Origin: Caryophanales bacterium
GTDB lineage: Bacteria; Bacillota; Bacilli; CAJFEE01
Assembly (NCBI GenBank): GCA_029256085.1
Contig: JAQSYP010000004.1
Location: 172,414-236,413, forward strand
Reading direction: 5' to 3'
Length of the DNA stretch: 64,000 bases
Part shown: in pieces, positions 43,229 through 52,349 of the stretch
Layout of the letters: the number at the start of each line of letters is the position of its first letter
How positions within the stretch are numbered: the first letter of the stretch is position 1
Notes under the pieces: model-generated
The model's input: the letters and a program-made list of their open reading frames with translations, nothing else
What the model was told of the DNA's origin: nothing
Database searches by the model: none
Translations under genes and position numbers: made by a program

Positions 43229-44365
43229 ATGAGTAAAATAACTATGGATTTTATTAATCAGATATTTCATGACTTGATTGAAGAATGGATGTTAAAAAGT
43301 ATATATCCCTTAGGTTACAAAAAAATTACCATATTAAGAAAACACAGATATTTCTTACTAGAAACTTTAAAAGATTATTTGTTAGACAAAAATGATAAAC
43401 AAAGTGTGTTAGAATGTTTTGAATTGATTAGTAATGAAAGGATTTATTCCATAAAGACGATAGACGATTTTGTTTTTAACACAAATTTATTAAAAAGTAT
43501 TTTATTTCCTAGGATAGTAAATTCGCATCATGATAGTGAAACATGTAGAGAGACTATTAAAAAGAGTAATGAATTTATAGATGAATATATGCATTACGTA
43601 ACTAATAAGTTTACAAAATACTATAGTGATACTATAGAAGAACGTACACGAAAAATAGAAGAATCACACCATGATCGACTTAGTATTTTAGGTCAAATAT
43701 CATCTTCTTTCGTCCATGAGTTTAGAAATCCATTAACATCAATTATCGGTTTCGTAAAACTATTAAAAGATGAAAATAACGATCTGCCATATTTAGAAAT
43801 AGTGTCCTATGAGCTTGAACAGCTAAATGATAGAATTACACAATTTCTAACACTTTCTCGTAAGGAAGTTGCAACCCCGAAAGACTCAAATTTTTCATTA
43901 TCAGTTTTAATTGAAGATGTAGTTACATTTTTATATCCATCTCTTGTAGATAATAACATAACTATATTTAAGTATTTAGAAAGTGATTTGTACGTGTATG
44001 GCAATAGGAGCGAACTTAGACAGGTAATTTTAAATATCCTGATGAATTCAGTTGATGCATTAAGAATGAATACTAAGAATAGAACTATTAATATTGATTT
44101 AAACTCACTTTCTGATATGGAAGCAATATTAACAATTAGTAATAATGGTCCAATTATTGATGATGATAAGTTATCAACTATCTTTGAACCGTTTTATACA
44201 ACAAAAGATGTAGGAACGGGCATTGGATTATTTGTTTGTAAACAAATATTAGATAAACACAAAGGTTATATAGATTGTTTTTCTAATAATATAATTACAA
44301 AATTTACTATCAAACTTCCATTAACCAAAACTATAGATAAAAACCAAATATTAACGACGAAATAA
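43229..44365 (+). CDS. Orphan sensor histidine kinase, sporulation-kinase type
   Basis: A 378-residue cytoplasmic kinase with no membrane helix. The N-terminal 145 residues are an input domain resembling the N-terminal domain found in Bacillus sporulation-associated kinases. The phospho-accepting His163 is in FVHEFRNPLTS. The N box is NILMNSVDAL, the G1 box ISNNGPII (Asn replaces the usual Asp), the F box IFEPFYTTKD and the G2 box GTGIGLFVCK. No response regulator is adjacent, consistent with feeding a phosphorelay through Spo0F. Confidence 0.8.
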   Translation: MSKITMDFINQIFHDLIEEWMLKSIYPLGYKKITILRKHRYFLLETLKDYLLDKNDKQSVLECFELISNERIYSIKTIDDFVFNTNLLKSILFPRIVNSHHDSETCRETIKKSNEFIDEYMHYVTNKFTKYYSDTIEERTRKIEESHHDRLSILGQISSSFVHEFRNPLTSIIGFVKLLKDENNDLPYLEIVSYELEQLNDRITQFLTLSRKEVATPKDSNFSLSVLIEDVVTFLYPSLVDNNITIFKYLESDLYVYGNRSELRQVILNILMNSVDALRMNTKNRTINIDLNSLSDMEAILTISNNGPIIDDDKLSTIFEPFYTTKDVGTGIGLFVCKQILDKHKGYIDCFSNNIITKFTIKLPLTKTIDKNQILTTK

Positions 44366-44398
44366 AAGGAGGAACTTCTTAGTTGAGTTCCTCTTTTA
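44366..44398. terminator. Terminator between the kinase and the DUF4397 gene
   Basis: AAAGGAGGAACT pairs with AGTTCCTCTTTT across a 9-base loop, with A and T runs on both sides; it can serve both convergent genes. Confidence 0.8.
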
Positions 44399-44404
44399 AA
44401 TTAT

Positions 44405-45178
44405 TTACTTATTTTTAAAAAAAAGTGCTTCTAGTTTAGGTTCATCCTTAGTAAAGCCTACTGCATAAATTGTATAACTTGTGTTCGGTTCAAAATATAC
44501 ACTATTTATTTCTAAGACTTTTGTTTTTGTCCCGGCTAATCTCACCTCTAAATCTAAATTCATAGATGATAAATTCAAGATATTAGTTATTTGACCAAAT
44601 GAAACATTTGAAAAAATTATATCACCACCAATTACAGCAACATCTACTGTAGGACCATCAGGAGATAAATGAACAAACTTAACTGATGCCTCATTACTAG
44701 GTACCAAAATTTGATCAGGTATTGCTAGTAGAGAGAGTTTATTTAATTCATTAACTGCTGCAATTGTAAATACATTTCCAGAACTCAGTTTAAATAAATT
44801 GTTAACTAATGCATTATCTTTTGTGCCAGTTGGGTATACCTCAACCTTATATTCTCCAGCAGGCACTTTTAAATAGTTGCTCAACATCTTATAAGTAACG
44901 TTTTTAAATACTGGGTGATTGTTTATATAAATATCTACTGCAGGTGAATCTGGTGACGCGTGAAACACTCTGACCATTGGTAACGTGTTTACATTTAAAT
45001 TACCTGTATTTAACTCACTTCGATTCTGGGTTGATAATTGAATTAATTTATTAATACATTCCTGATGATTTTTGCTGAAATAAAGACTGCTTTGAATATT
45101 CCAATACTTAAAGTATTTAGATAAGTAGTCATACCAATTTGCCTCAATCAATAACTTATTAAAATTGTCACTATTCAT
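44405..45178 (-). CDS. DUF4397 domain protein
   Basis: A 257-residue protein. After an 80-residue helical N-terminus (SDNFNKLLIEANWYDYLSKYF) come two DUF4397 beta-sandwich repeats, each opening with a matching motif: VRVFHASPDSPAVDIYIN and VKFVHLSPDGPTVDVAVI. No signal peptide is evident, so a cytoplasmic or spore-associated location is more likely than secretion. ATG 45178 has AAAGGTG 8 bases upstream; a GTG/ATG pair at 45187-45182 is too close to that site. Function unknown. Confidence 0.8.
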   Translation of the reverse strand: MNSDNFNKLLIEANWYDYLSKYFKYWNIQSSLYFSKNHQECINKLIQLSTQNRSELNTGNLNVNTLPMVRVFHASPDSPAVDIYINNHPVFKNVTYKMLSNYLKVPAGEYKVEVYPTGTKDNALVNNLFKLSSGNVFTIAAVNELNKLSLLAIPDQILVPSNEASVKFVHLSPDGPTVDVAVIGGDIIFSNVSFGQITNILNLSSMNLDLEVRLAGTKTKVLEINSVYFEPNTSYTIYAVGFTKDEPKLEALFFKNK

Positions 45179-45322
45179 TAACATCACACCTTTCCACTAA
45201 AGTTTATTCCCTTATTTCTTCAAATATAGCTTGTGCTTTTAAAAAAAATGGGCGAATGCACAAACCTATTTTGATAAATTACATATTGTAAAGTGTAATC
45301 AAATAATAAAGGAGTGTTTTAA

Positions 45323-45460
45323 ATGTACGGATATCCAACTGGATGGGGTTGTGGCACTGTAGGTAATGTAGGTTATGGTTGTGGTGGTTACGGTAATGGT
45401 TTTGCTCTAATCGTTGTATTATTCATCCTACTTATTATCATCGGGGCTTCAATCTGCTAA
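45323..45460 (+). CDS. YjcZ-family sporulation peptide (45 aa)
   Basis: [19 protein letters not shown] opens a Gly/Tyr-rich segment followed by one hydrophobic helix ([19 protein letters not shown]) and the end. This is the pattern of the YjcZ-type peptides that are abundant in Bacillus, often multi-copy, and linked to spore or membrane fractions. AAAGGAGTG precedes the ATG. It is followed by two consecutive strong hairpins. Confidence 0.88.
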   Translation: MYGYPTGWGCGTVGNVGYGCGGYGNGFALIVVLFILLIIIGASIC

Positions 45461-45475
45461 TTTTAATTTTTCTTA

Positions 45476-45553
45476 GGCTAACGGGGACTACCGTTAGCCA
45501 TTTTATTATTTAACGAACGTTTTTTAAAGGTTAGTAAAAAACGTTCGTTTTTT
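45476..45553 (+). terminator. Tandem terminators after the YjcZ-type peptide
   Basis: The first hairpin is GGCTAACGG with CCGTTAGCC (45476-45499). The second is AACGAACGTTTTTT with AAAAAACGTTCGTT (45512-45549) ending in T6. Double termination suggests a strongly expressed unit. Confidence 0.85.
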
Positions 45554-45654
45554 ATTGACTTGCAAATAACTAAAATGTTATATTTATCAAGGTTGAAAGA
45601 GATAATTAATATATACTTAAACTTAATAATAGATGTTTACATGGGGGACATACA

Positions 45655-47091
45655 ATGAATACAAATTATGATGTAATAGTTGTAGGAGCAGGACCAGCTG
45701 GTATTTTTACTTGTTACGAAATAATTGAAAAAAAACCTGAAGCGAAAGTTCTCTTAATAGATAAAGGGCATGATATATACACTCGTAAGTGTCCGATTTT
45801 ACAGAAGAAGATTGATAAATGTCCACCAGCAGTTGGAAGAAAAGAATTTGCTGGATGTTTGCCAGCATGTTCTATAACTAATGGATTTGGGGGAGCAGGG
45901 GCATACTCGGATGGTAAATATAATATAACTAGCGAATTCGGTGGATGGATGACAGAATATCTAACACCTAGCGAAGTAGTTGAATTAATTAAATACGTTG
46001 ATGAAATCAATTTAAAGCATGGTGCTACGAATTCAATTACTGACCCTTTAACACAACAAGTAAAGGAAATTGAGAAGCGTGGGTATGCTGCTGGACTTAA
46101 GCTGCTACGCGCAGAAGTTCGTCATTTAGGTACTGAACAAAACTTAGAGATCTTAAAAAGTATTTTCGAATATTTATCAACTAAAATTGACATGGAATTT
46201 AAAGCGGAAGTAGAAGATATTATTACAGAAAAAGATGGACAAGATTACTACGCTAAAGGCATTGTTTTAAAAGATGGTAATCAAATTAGTGCTCAAAAAG
46301 TCGTAATTGTACCTGGCCGTGATGGTTCACATTGGCTTACAGGTATTTTAAAGAAGAGAAAATTGAAAATGATGAACAATCAAGTTGATATTGGTGTTCG
46401 TGTTGAGACTTCTAATGTTGTAATGGATGAAATTAATGAACACCTATATGAGGGTAAATTTATTTTCAATACATCAGTAGGAACAACCGTTAGAACTTTT
46501 TGTTCAAATCCATCAGGACATGTTGTAATCGAAAATCATTCTGGAATAATGTTGGCAAATGGTCATGCCTATAAGGACCCTAAATTAGGAAGTGAAAATA
46601 CTAACTTTGCACTTCTTGTGTCTCATAAATTTTCAGAGCCATTTGATAAGCCAAATGAGTTCGCACATGAAATATCAAAACTTGCAAACAGTTTATCTAG
46701 TGGTTCAGTAATTATCCAAAAGTATGGAGACATAATTAAGGGTAGACGCTCGACTAAAAAACGAATTGATGAAGGATTCATTGAGCCAACCTTAAAAGAA
46801 GCAATACCTGGGGATCTAGGTTTAGTACTTCCTTATATAACAATGAAAAGTTTAATTGAAATGACAGAAGCATTAAATTACGTGACTCCTGGCATTTCCT
46901 CTGAACATACATTGTTTTATGGTGTAGAAGCAAAGTTTTATTCGGCTAGACCGATGTTAAATCAAATGTTTGAAACTGAAATAAAGAGCCTTTATGCTGG
47001 TGGAGACGGTGCAGGTGTTACAAGAGGACTTGCGCAAGCAAGTGCATGTGGTGTCCAAATCGCTAGAGATATAATTGGAAAATTAAAGTAA
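45655..47091 (+). CDS. COG2509-type FAD-dependent dehydrogenase
   Basis: A 478-residue flavoprotein. The N-terminal Rossmann motif VVGAGPAGIFTCYEI binds FAD, with LLIDKG as its second part. It continues with a cysteine-rich stretch (RKCPILQKKIDKCPPAV, FAGCLPACSITNGFGGAG) typical of this uncharacterised family. The C-terminal GGDGAGVTRGLAQASACGVQIARDI is the second FAD contact. Substrate unknown. Single-gene unit; ATG follows GGGGGA. Confidence 0.85.
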   Translation: MNTNYDVIVVGAGPAGIFTCYEIIEKKPEAKVLLIDKGHDIYTRKCPILQKKIDKCPPAVGRKEFAGCLPACSITNGFGGAGAYSDGKYNITSEFGGWMTEYLTPSEVVELIKYVDEINLKHGATNSITDPLTQQVKEIEKRGYAAGLKLLRAEVRHLGTEQNLEILKSIFEYLSTKIDMEFKAEVEDIITEKDGQDYYAKGIVLKDGNQISAQKVVIVPGRDGSHWLTGILKKRKLKMMNNQVDIGVRVETSNVVMDEINEHLYEGKFIFNTSVGTTVRTFCSNPSGHVVIENHSGIMLANGHAYKDPKLGSENTNFALLVSHKFSEPFDKPNEFAHEISKLANSLSSGSVIIQKYGDIIKGRRSTKKRIDEGFIEPTLKEAIPGDLGLVLPYITMKSLIEMTEALNYVTPGISSEHTLFYGVEAKFYSARPMLNQMFETEIKSLYAGGDGAGVTRGLAQASACGVQIARDIIGKLK

Positions 47092-47138
47092 ATATAATTG
47101 ATTTATGTTTAATAATCAATTAAATTATTGTTTAAGGT

Positions 47139-47167
47139 GCTAATGTAAAATTTACATTAGCTTTTTT
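47139..47167 (+). terminator. Terminator of the COG2509 gene
   Basis: GCTAATGTAAA and TTTACATTAGC form a perfect 11-bp stem with almost no loop, followed by T6. Confidence 0.8.
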
Positions 47168-47221
47168 AGTTTGGAAGATATGAAGAACAAATGGCACAAG
47201 TGATAGCCAAGTAAGGAGAAT

Positions 47222-47446
47222 ATGATGCAGAAATCTTTTTATCATTATATAGTTCAGTTTCGTTTTAACTTAGTTAGTAATGTTTGGTCAGAAGTTGCTG
47301 ATTCAATTTATAATGACCATAGCTTCCCAAAACAATCACGTGATTTTCACGAACTTTCTGTTTACCTTGAGGAGTACGCTGACTATGTACCTAGTATGTT
47401 AATATTTGAAGAAATGTGGGAAAGTTATAATTTAAACTGTAAGTAA
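47222..47446 (+). CDS. yozE: YozE-type SAM-like domain protein (UPF0346)
   Basis: A 74-residue helical protein matching YozE: KSFYHYIVQFRF, then DHSFPKQSRDFHELSVYLE and MLIFEEMWESY. The fold is a sterile-alpha-motif-like helical bundle that may bind nucleic acid; no function is proven. AAGGAG precedes ATG 47222 (a second ATG follows immediately). It is next to a yodN-like gene and close to yozD and yodM, the same neighbours as in B. subtilis. Confidence 0.88.
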   Translation: MMQKSFYHYIVQFRFNLVSNVWSEVADSIYNDHSFPKQSRDFHELSVYLEEYADYVPSMLIFEEMWESYNLNCK

Positions 47447-47524
47447 TTATTTAAACTCACTCGCCAAATAGTTAATTTTACATATAATGCAGTAAGATTA
47501 ACTTATTAGAGGGAGGGGTTAACT

Positions 47525-48190
47525 TTGTCTAAGGAGCAGCCAAGATTTAAAGTCGGGGATATTGTAGTCGTTCATGCTAATGGAACAATCGGTAAGGTAA
47601 CGAAAGTAAAGTATATCGATCCATATTATGTTTATGAAATTAATAATAATGAAGGTCTATACTTTGAAAACTCCATTCGCCCCGTTGATAATTATGATGG
47701 AAAACCCCCACATAAAGAGGTTGTTGAAATTTCATTTGAATACCAGTTTGGAGATCTCGTTAAAGTCAGTGGTTACGGTGAAGAATTATATAAAATTGTA
47801 GGAAAAAGAACAGAAATTTGGAGATATAAAAATGATTCATGGGAAGACATAATTTATGAACTATCAAGATTAAAAGATGGTGAATGGTTGGAGGCAAATG
47901 AAGAGGATTTAATTTTGATAGCTAATGTAGAACGCGCTCAACAATTCATAAAGAAAATTAAAAGTTTAAAGACTCCAATATCTAAACTAGATTCAGAGAA
48001 ACTGAAGTCAATAAATGAATATAAGAAATTAGGTGTAAATCCTGAAAAAAGACAAATAATTGATGGGTTACTTGATGTTTATAATGACTATCATCTCTTA
48101 TATAATTACTTTCAAGATGAAGAATATAAACTTGTAATGGAAATTGTTTTAAAAAACCTTAAAAAAATAACCGAACATAAAAAGATATAA
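47525..48190 (+). CDS. YodN-like protein (221 aa), function unknown
   Basis: An N-terminal SH3/KOW-like beta domain (FKVGDIVVVHANGTIGKVTKV, followed by a second similar unit FEYQFGDLVKVSGYGEELYKIVGK) and a helical, Lys-rich C-terminal half. TTG start behind GGGAGGGG. Placement between yozE and yozD suggests the yodN position of B. subtilis, although I rely on context more than on sequence for that name. No catalytic motif is visible. Confidence 0.65.
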   Translation: MSKEQPRFKVGDIVVVHANGTIGKVTKVKYIDPYYVYEINNNEGLYFENSIRPVDNYDGKPPHKEVVEISFEYQFGDLVKVSGYGEELYKIVGKRTEIWRYKNDSWEDIIYELSRLKDGEWLEANEEDLILIANVERAQQFIKKIKSLKTPISKLDSEKLKSINEYKKLGVNPEKRQIIDGLLDVYNDYHLLYNYFQDEEYKLVMEIVLKNLKKITEHKKI

Positions 48191-48326
48191 AAAGATATAA
48201 AATATACGGCACACAGTACCACTTCATAAGTTTTATTAGAACACCTTCGAATGTGTCAATCAAATTGCAAATAATTAATTCTATTTCGTCAGCTTTATAA
48301 CTATTACTTTTATAATTTGAAATCAT
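48159..48326 (-). CDS. Possible small protein antisense to the yodN-like 3' end (55 aa)
   Basis: The minus-strand ATG at 48326 has an excellent AAGGGAG site 9 bases upstream, which is why I retain it. The product begins MISNYKSNSYKADEIELII and ends in a hydrophobic segment, WYCVPYILYLFISFYVRLFF. That C-terminal part is encoded by AT-rich sequence overlapping the yodN-like gene by 32 bases and may be fortuitous. I do not recognise the family. Confidence 0.35.
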   Translation of the reverse strand: MISNYKSNSYKADEIELIICNLIDTFEGVLIKLMKWYCVPYILYLFISFYVRLFF

Positions 48327-48438
48327 AACTAAAAACTCCCTTAGGCTCGTCCATTTATAAAAAATATTCATTTGGGATGAATTTTATTACAACATATTTG
48401 TTGAAAGTTATGCATATTTAAATGTAAGAGGTGATTAT

Positions 48439-48609
48439 ATGAACGAAATAGAAATTATAATAGATACAGAAGATATTAAGGAATTTCTTTATTTAAATCT
48501 TATTGATAGGGGATTTATCCCAGAAGAGAATTTTTTAGAGGAAATTTCTGATATCTTTTTTGATTATTTAATTACCAAAAATGTAATTGACGAATTAAAT
48601 GAAATATAG
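48439..48609 (+). CDS. yozD: YozD-family small protein (56 aa)
   Basis: MNEIEIIIDTEDIKEFLYLN, then DRGFIPEENFLEEISDIFFDYL and a short tail: this is the YozD pattern (IDTEEIAEF..., RGYIPSE..., EIADITFEYL). Acidic and helical. GAGGTGAT precedes ATG 48439. Function unknown; the yodM-yodN-yozE neighbourhood is conserved. Confidence 0.8.
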   Translation: MNEIEIIIDTEDIKEFLYLNLIDRGFIPEENFLEEISDIFFDYLITKNVIDELNEI

Positions 48610-48703
48610 ATAAGTTTACTGTATATAAAATTCTTGTAATTATATTAAATATTAGAGACAATATTAGTGATATATATAATTTAGAGGGGGAGTATTTAAC
48701 TAT

Positions 48704-49474
48704 ATGAGTTTCTTTAAGAAAGCATTGGCAAGTATCGGAATTGGTTCATCAACTGTTGATACTAGGTTGTCCGAAGATAATTTAAATCCTGGTGAGTTGA
48801 TAAAAGGCGTTGTTCAAATTAACGGTGGAAATGTTGAACAGGAAGTAAACGAACTATATTTGAAGATTTATACGCAATTTTTAAAGAAAGATGGGGATAA
48901 TAAGACATATGTTACATACCCATTAGTTAAATACCGACTAACTGAGTCATTTACAATTAAGCCAAACTCAACTAGAGAGATTCCTTTTTCTGTACAGTTA
49001 CCTTTTTTTACTCCTATTACTGTAGGCAAAATTAAAGTTTGGGTACAGACTGAACTTGATATATCAAATGCAATTGATCCAAATGACCGAGATTATATTA
49101 ATGTTATACCGTCACTTCTTTGTGACGAAGTATTTCAGTCGTTATCTGACCTTGGATTTAGACTTAGAGACGCTGAGTGTATAACATCTCCAAGAAGATT
49201 TTCTACTTCGTCAACTTACGTTCAAGAGTTTGAATTTATTCCAGTAAGAGGACCTTTTGCAAATAAATTAGATGAATTAGAAGTTGTAATCCTAAGTGTG
49301 AATGAAAACGAGGTCGATATCCTTTTAGAAATAGATCGAAAGGCAAGAAACTTTGGTGGATTTCTATCTGAGATGCTAGAACTTGACGAATCACATGTTA
49401 GACTAAGTATTACAAAAGATAATGCACAAGATACTAAAGACATAATATATAACATAATTCAGAAACACTGCTAA
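48704..49474 (+). CDS. spo0M: Sporulation-control protein Spo0M
   Basis: A 256-residue arrestin-like protein. It opens MSFFKKALASIGIGSSTVDT, then LNPGELIKGVVQINGGNVEQEV and SFTIKPNSTREIPFSVQLP, all typical of Spo0M. The protein influences sporulation initiation and cytoskeleton in Bacillus; its target is unclear. ATG follows AGAGGGGGAG. A PAP2 phosphatase gene follows after 14 bases and may be co-transcribed. Confidence 0.9.
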   Translation: MSFFKKALASIGIGSSTVDTRLSEDNLNPGELIKGVVQINGGNVEQEVNELYLKIYTQFLKKDGDNKTYVTYPLVKYRLTESFTIKPNSTREIPFSVQLPFFTPITVGKIKVWVQTELDISNAIDPNDRDYINVIPSLLCDEVFQSLSDLGFRLRDAECITSPRRFSTSSTYVQEFEFIPVRGPFANKLDELEVVILSVNENEVDILLEIDRKARNFGGFLSEMLELDESHVRLSITKDNAQDTKDIIYNIIQKHC

Positions 49475-49488
49475 AAGAGGTTGCATCT

Positions 49489-50115
49489 ATGAATGTTCAT
49501 AATGCTAAATATAAATTATTATTTCTATTTTTTATAACACTGTCTTTATTTATAAATAAAAGTAATAACTATATTTTAACCAATTTTATAGACAGAATAT
49601 TAAATAATTTACATTTATGGACCCTTTTAGAGATAAAAGGGTTTTTAGTTTTTAAATTTTTCACCTACCTTGGTGATGGACATGTTATATTCGTATTTCT
49701 TATAATACTAGGAATCTCATGTTGGATAAGAAACAATTATAGAAAATTTGTGTTTTTATTTATTATTTTTACTTCTTCAAAGATAATTAATGAGATTTTA
49801 AAAAATTACTTTGAAAGACCTCGACCAACAAATAGGTTTTTAATAAATGCAGAAGGTTGGAGTTTTCCCTCTGGTCACACAATGAATGCAGCTTCTTTTT
49901 ACCTAGGGTTACTTTTATTAGGGTTTGGTTCAACTAACAGTTTAATTGTTAGAATTTTAATATTATGTATAATTATCATGGTCGGACTAAGTAGAATCGC
50001 ATTAGGGGTACATTATGCAACAGATGTCATTGGAGGATGGTTCATTGGATATTTAGTTGTAATAGTAGGTATTTTTATTATCAATAGATTAAATATTGAA
50101 AAAGAAAACCAGTAG
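49489..50115 (+). CDS. PAP2-family lipid phosphatase (YodM-like)
   Basis: A 208-residue membrane protein with about six helices. The phosphatase signature is complete: KNYFERPRPTN (motif 1), SFPSGHTMNA (motif 2, catalytic His) and SRIALGVHYATDVIGG (motif 3). Such enzymes dephosphorylate phosphatidic acid, phosphatidylglycerophosphate or undecaprenyl diphosphate at the membrane surface. The nearby yozD, yodN and yozE support the YodM assignment. Confidence 0.88.
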   Translation: MNVHNAKYKLLFLFFITLSLFINKSNNYILTNFIDRILNNLHLWTLLEIKGFLVFKFFTYLGDGHVIFVFLIILGISCWIRNNYRKFVFLFIIFTSSKIINEILKNYFERPRPTNRFLINAEGWSFPSGHTMNAASFYLGLLLLGFGSTNSLIVRILILCIIIMVGLSRIALGVHYATDVIGGWFIGYLVVIVGIFIINRLNIEKENQ

Positions 50116-50133
50116 TTCTCACTACTGGTTTGT
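50108..50133. terminator. Terminator between the PAP2 and CDF genes
   Basis: AACCAGTAG pairs with CTACTGGTT, T-rich on the right and A-rich on the left, usable by both convergent genes. Confidence 0.8.
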
Positions 50134-50137
50134 TAAT

Positions 50138-50998
50138 TTAATTATGTGGTTCAACGTGAACGTGACAAAAAATCCCAAATTTATCTTTTAGTGAAATTTC
50201 AATGTTATCTGCTATTTCATGACTTTCCACAATACCTAACTCCGGATTAACTAAGATGGTAACTTCAACTAGCGTATATGTACCGTGAGATCTAGCTCTT
50301 AGTTCTTTTATTGATACTACTCCTTTTACTTTTTCAATTGATTCTTTATAGACACTTACTTTATCAGGATCGTACCCATCGATTAGTGTATTTGTAGCGT
50401 CCAGAAAAATCTCCCATGCTGTTTTACATATTATAATACCAACAATAACAGCTGCTAATGGATCTAACCATGCAAGGCTAAATTGTGCACCAATTATTCC
50501 CACAACTGTACCTATACTCACAAATGCATCTGATAAATTATCTTTTGCAGCTGCATTTAAAGCAGAGCTATTTACTTTTTTTGCAAGTCTAGAATTGAAT
50601 GCATAAACTCCAAACATTACAATTGCACACCCTGCACCAGCCCATGCAGAGATCAAGTCAGGAGCTTCAGGTTTATTTTCAAAGATTTTTAGTGCAGCAT
50701 TCCATATAACCTGTAACCCAACACTCATCATAATAAAAGATGCTATCAGTGAGGAGATATGTTCTGCTCTAGAATGACCGTATGGGTGATCTAAATCTCT
50801 AGGTTTTCTAGAAATATTAAGACCAATTAAAACCGCTACTGATGCTAAAATATCTGTAACATTATTTAAGCCATCAGCTTTTAATGCGTCTGAATTTGCT
50901 ATATATCCTACACCTAGCTTGATAATTGATAATAATATGTACGCGATTATACTAACCCAGGCTCCAAAGTCGGCACGTTTATCTACAGTTTGTTGCAT
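50138..50998 (-). CDS. Cation diffusion facilitator metal exporter
   Basis: A 286-residue CDF protein with six helices. The transport-site motifs are ALKADGLNNVTD (helix II, where the site I residues sit as D-N/D) and NAAAKDNLSDAF (helix V), and there is HPYGHSRAEH after helix II. The C-terminal domain (RSHGTYTLVEVTILV, HVHVEP) is the dimerising metal sensor. The N-D pattern fits manganese exporters such as MneP/MneS, but iron or zinc is possible. Confidence 0.88.
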   Translation of the reverse strand: MQQTVDKRADFGAWVSIIAYILLSIIKLGVGYIANSDALKADGLNNVTDILASVAVLIGLNISRKPRDLDHPYGHSRAEHISSLIASFIMMSVGLQVIWNAALKIFENKPEAPDLISAWAGAGCAIVMFGVYAFNSRLAKKVNSSALNAAAKDNLSDAFVSIGTVVGIIGAQFSLAWLDPLAAVIVGIIICKTAWEIFLDATNTLIDGYDPDKVSVYKESIEKVKGVVSIKELRARSHGTYTLVEVTILVNPELGIVESHEIADNIEISLKDKFGIFCHVHVEPHN

Positions 50999-51070
50999 TT
51001 AATCATTCCTCTATAAAGTTTCTTAGTTCATTTTTAACATGCATTTATAATAATAATATTTTCCTATAAA

Positions 51071-51098
51071 AAAAGCACTAAAAATACTTTAGTGCTGA
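51071..51098 (-). terminator. Terminator of the YkvI-type gene (minus strand)
   Basis: AGCACTAAA pairs with TTTAGTGCT; on the minus strand the stem is followed by seven T. Confidence 0.8.
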
Positions 51099-51159
51099 TA
51101 ATATATTTATTAGTTTAGCATGAAACAACAAAACTATTCGAATTTGAAGATTTCAATAT

Positions 51160-52185
51160 TTAAACTTTATTTCTAAAATACAGTATCTTTATAACTAATA
51201 ATAAACTAAGAGCACCGAATGCTGGATAAATGGTACCCAATAAGGATTTATATTGAAAAAAAGAAATTGATGTTGCAATCACCAATATGATAATTAGTGA
51301 TACATTATTAGATCTCATTTTCGTTTCCATTAATTTTACGAGGCCAAACCCATTTGCCACAAGAGTAGTAAGTATCTCACCAAGTATGACTAAAACAAAT
51401 AAAACATGTAGAATTGGAAATTTATTATGTAATATTTCAGCAGTAGGTATTTGAACGTAATTAAAATTTGGTAATGTAGAGATAGAGTAATGGTTAAATA
51501 AAAGTAATACAGTAAGTCCAAATGACCCGATAATTGAACCATTTATTAGTATTTTTTTATTATTTTCTGTGGAGGCAATTGGAGCAAATACTGCGATTGA
51601 AAGTGTAAGATTGTACGCAACATAACTTAAACTCTTTGTAAACCAAAAGCCGTTACTATTAGGTTGTGGTTCGAACAATAAATTTACATTGTTAAATGAA
51701 AGTAATATTATTGATAAACTAAATAAGATCATTAGGGGAACAACAAAGCTATTGATAGCGTGTAATCCTTTGATATCTCTTGAAATAATAAGAAATGATA
51801 ATACTATAAAAATGGAAATACCAAATACTCTAGAAATATTTAGTTGTTCACTAAATATTGCTCCAGCACCAGAAATCATAACACCTGCTACTCCAATTAA
51901 CATTAAAGACATGATCAGATTTATAACTTTTCCAAACCTATTACCAAAAAGTAAAATGCAAAACTCATAATTATTTTTAATACGGTGTAATGAACATATT
52001 TCCATTATTTTAATTCCTAATATGGTAAAAAGAATGCCTGAGCAAATTATACCAATTGTTCCGTAGTAACCATATTGGGTAAAAAATTCAACTATCTCTC
52101 TTCCGGTTGCAAACCCAGCCCCAACGACAGTACCAATATAAGTTGCAGCGATCTTTAATGATTGTATAAAACTGTTTTTATTCAT
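51160..52185 (-). CDS. YkvI-family membrane protein (putative transporter)
   Basis: A 341-residue integral membrane protein with about ten helices. It starts with IAATYIGTVVGAGFATGREIVEFFTQYG, a signature shared with YkvI and distantly with APC/LeuT-fold transporters. The substrate is unknown. ATG 52185 (GAGGTATAAAT upstream) is preferred over an upstream in-frame ATG at 52215 that would add a polar leader. Divergent from uppP. Confidence 0.8.
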   Translation of the reverse strand: MNKNSFIQSLKIAATYIGTVVGAGFATGREIVEFFTQYGYYGTIGIICSGILFTILGIKIMEICSLHRIKNNYEFCILLFGNRFGKVINLIMSLMLIGVAGVMISGAGAIFSEQLNISRVFGISIFIVLSFLIISRDIKGLHAINSFVVPLMILFSLSIILLSFNNVNLLFEPQPNSNGFWFTKSLSYVAYNLTLSIAVFAPIASTENNKKILINGSIIGSFGLTVLLLFNHYSISTLPNFNYVQIPTAEILHNKFPILHVLFVLVILGEILTTLVANGFGLVKLMETKMRSNNVSLIIILVIATSISFFQYKSLLGTIYPAFGALSLLLVIKILYFRNKV

Positions 52186-52349
52186 ATTTATACCTCGGTA
52201 TATAAACTTGTACAATATGTTTATGTTAATTAATAAAAAAAAAGAATCTTAATACTTTATTAACAATTTCATTACCTTATTGAATAATAAATAGAATTTC
52301 TGTAATATAAATGGGTATATATATTTAAAGCTTAGCAAGGGAGAGTTAT

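Noticed and set aside
45512-45553. AACGAACG palindrome as an operator for a TetR-type regulator
   Set aside because: It has a T tail, lies directly after another terminator stem, and no regulator gene is near; a second terminator explains it.
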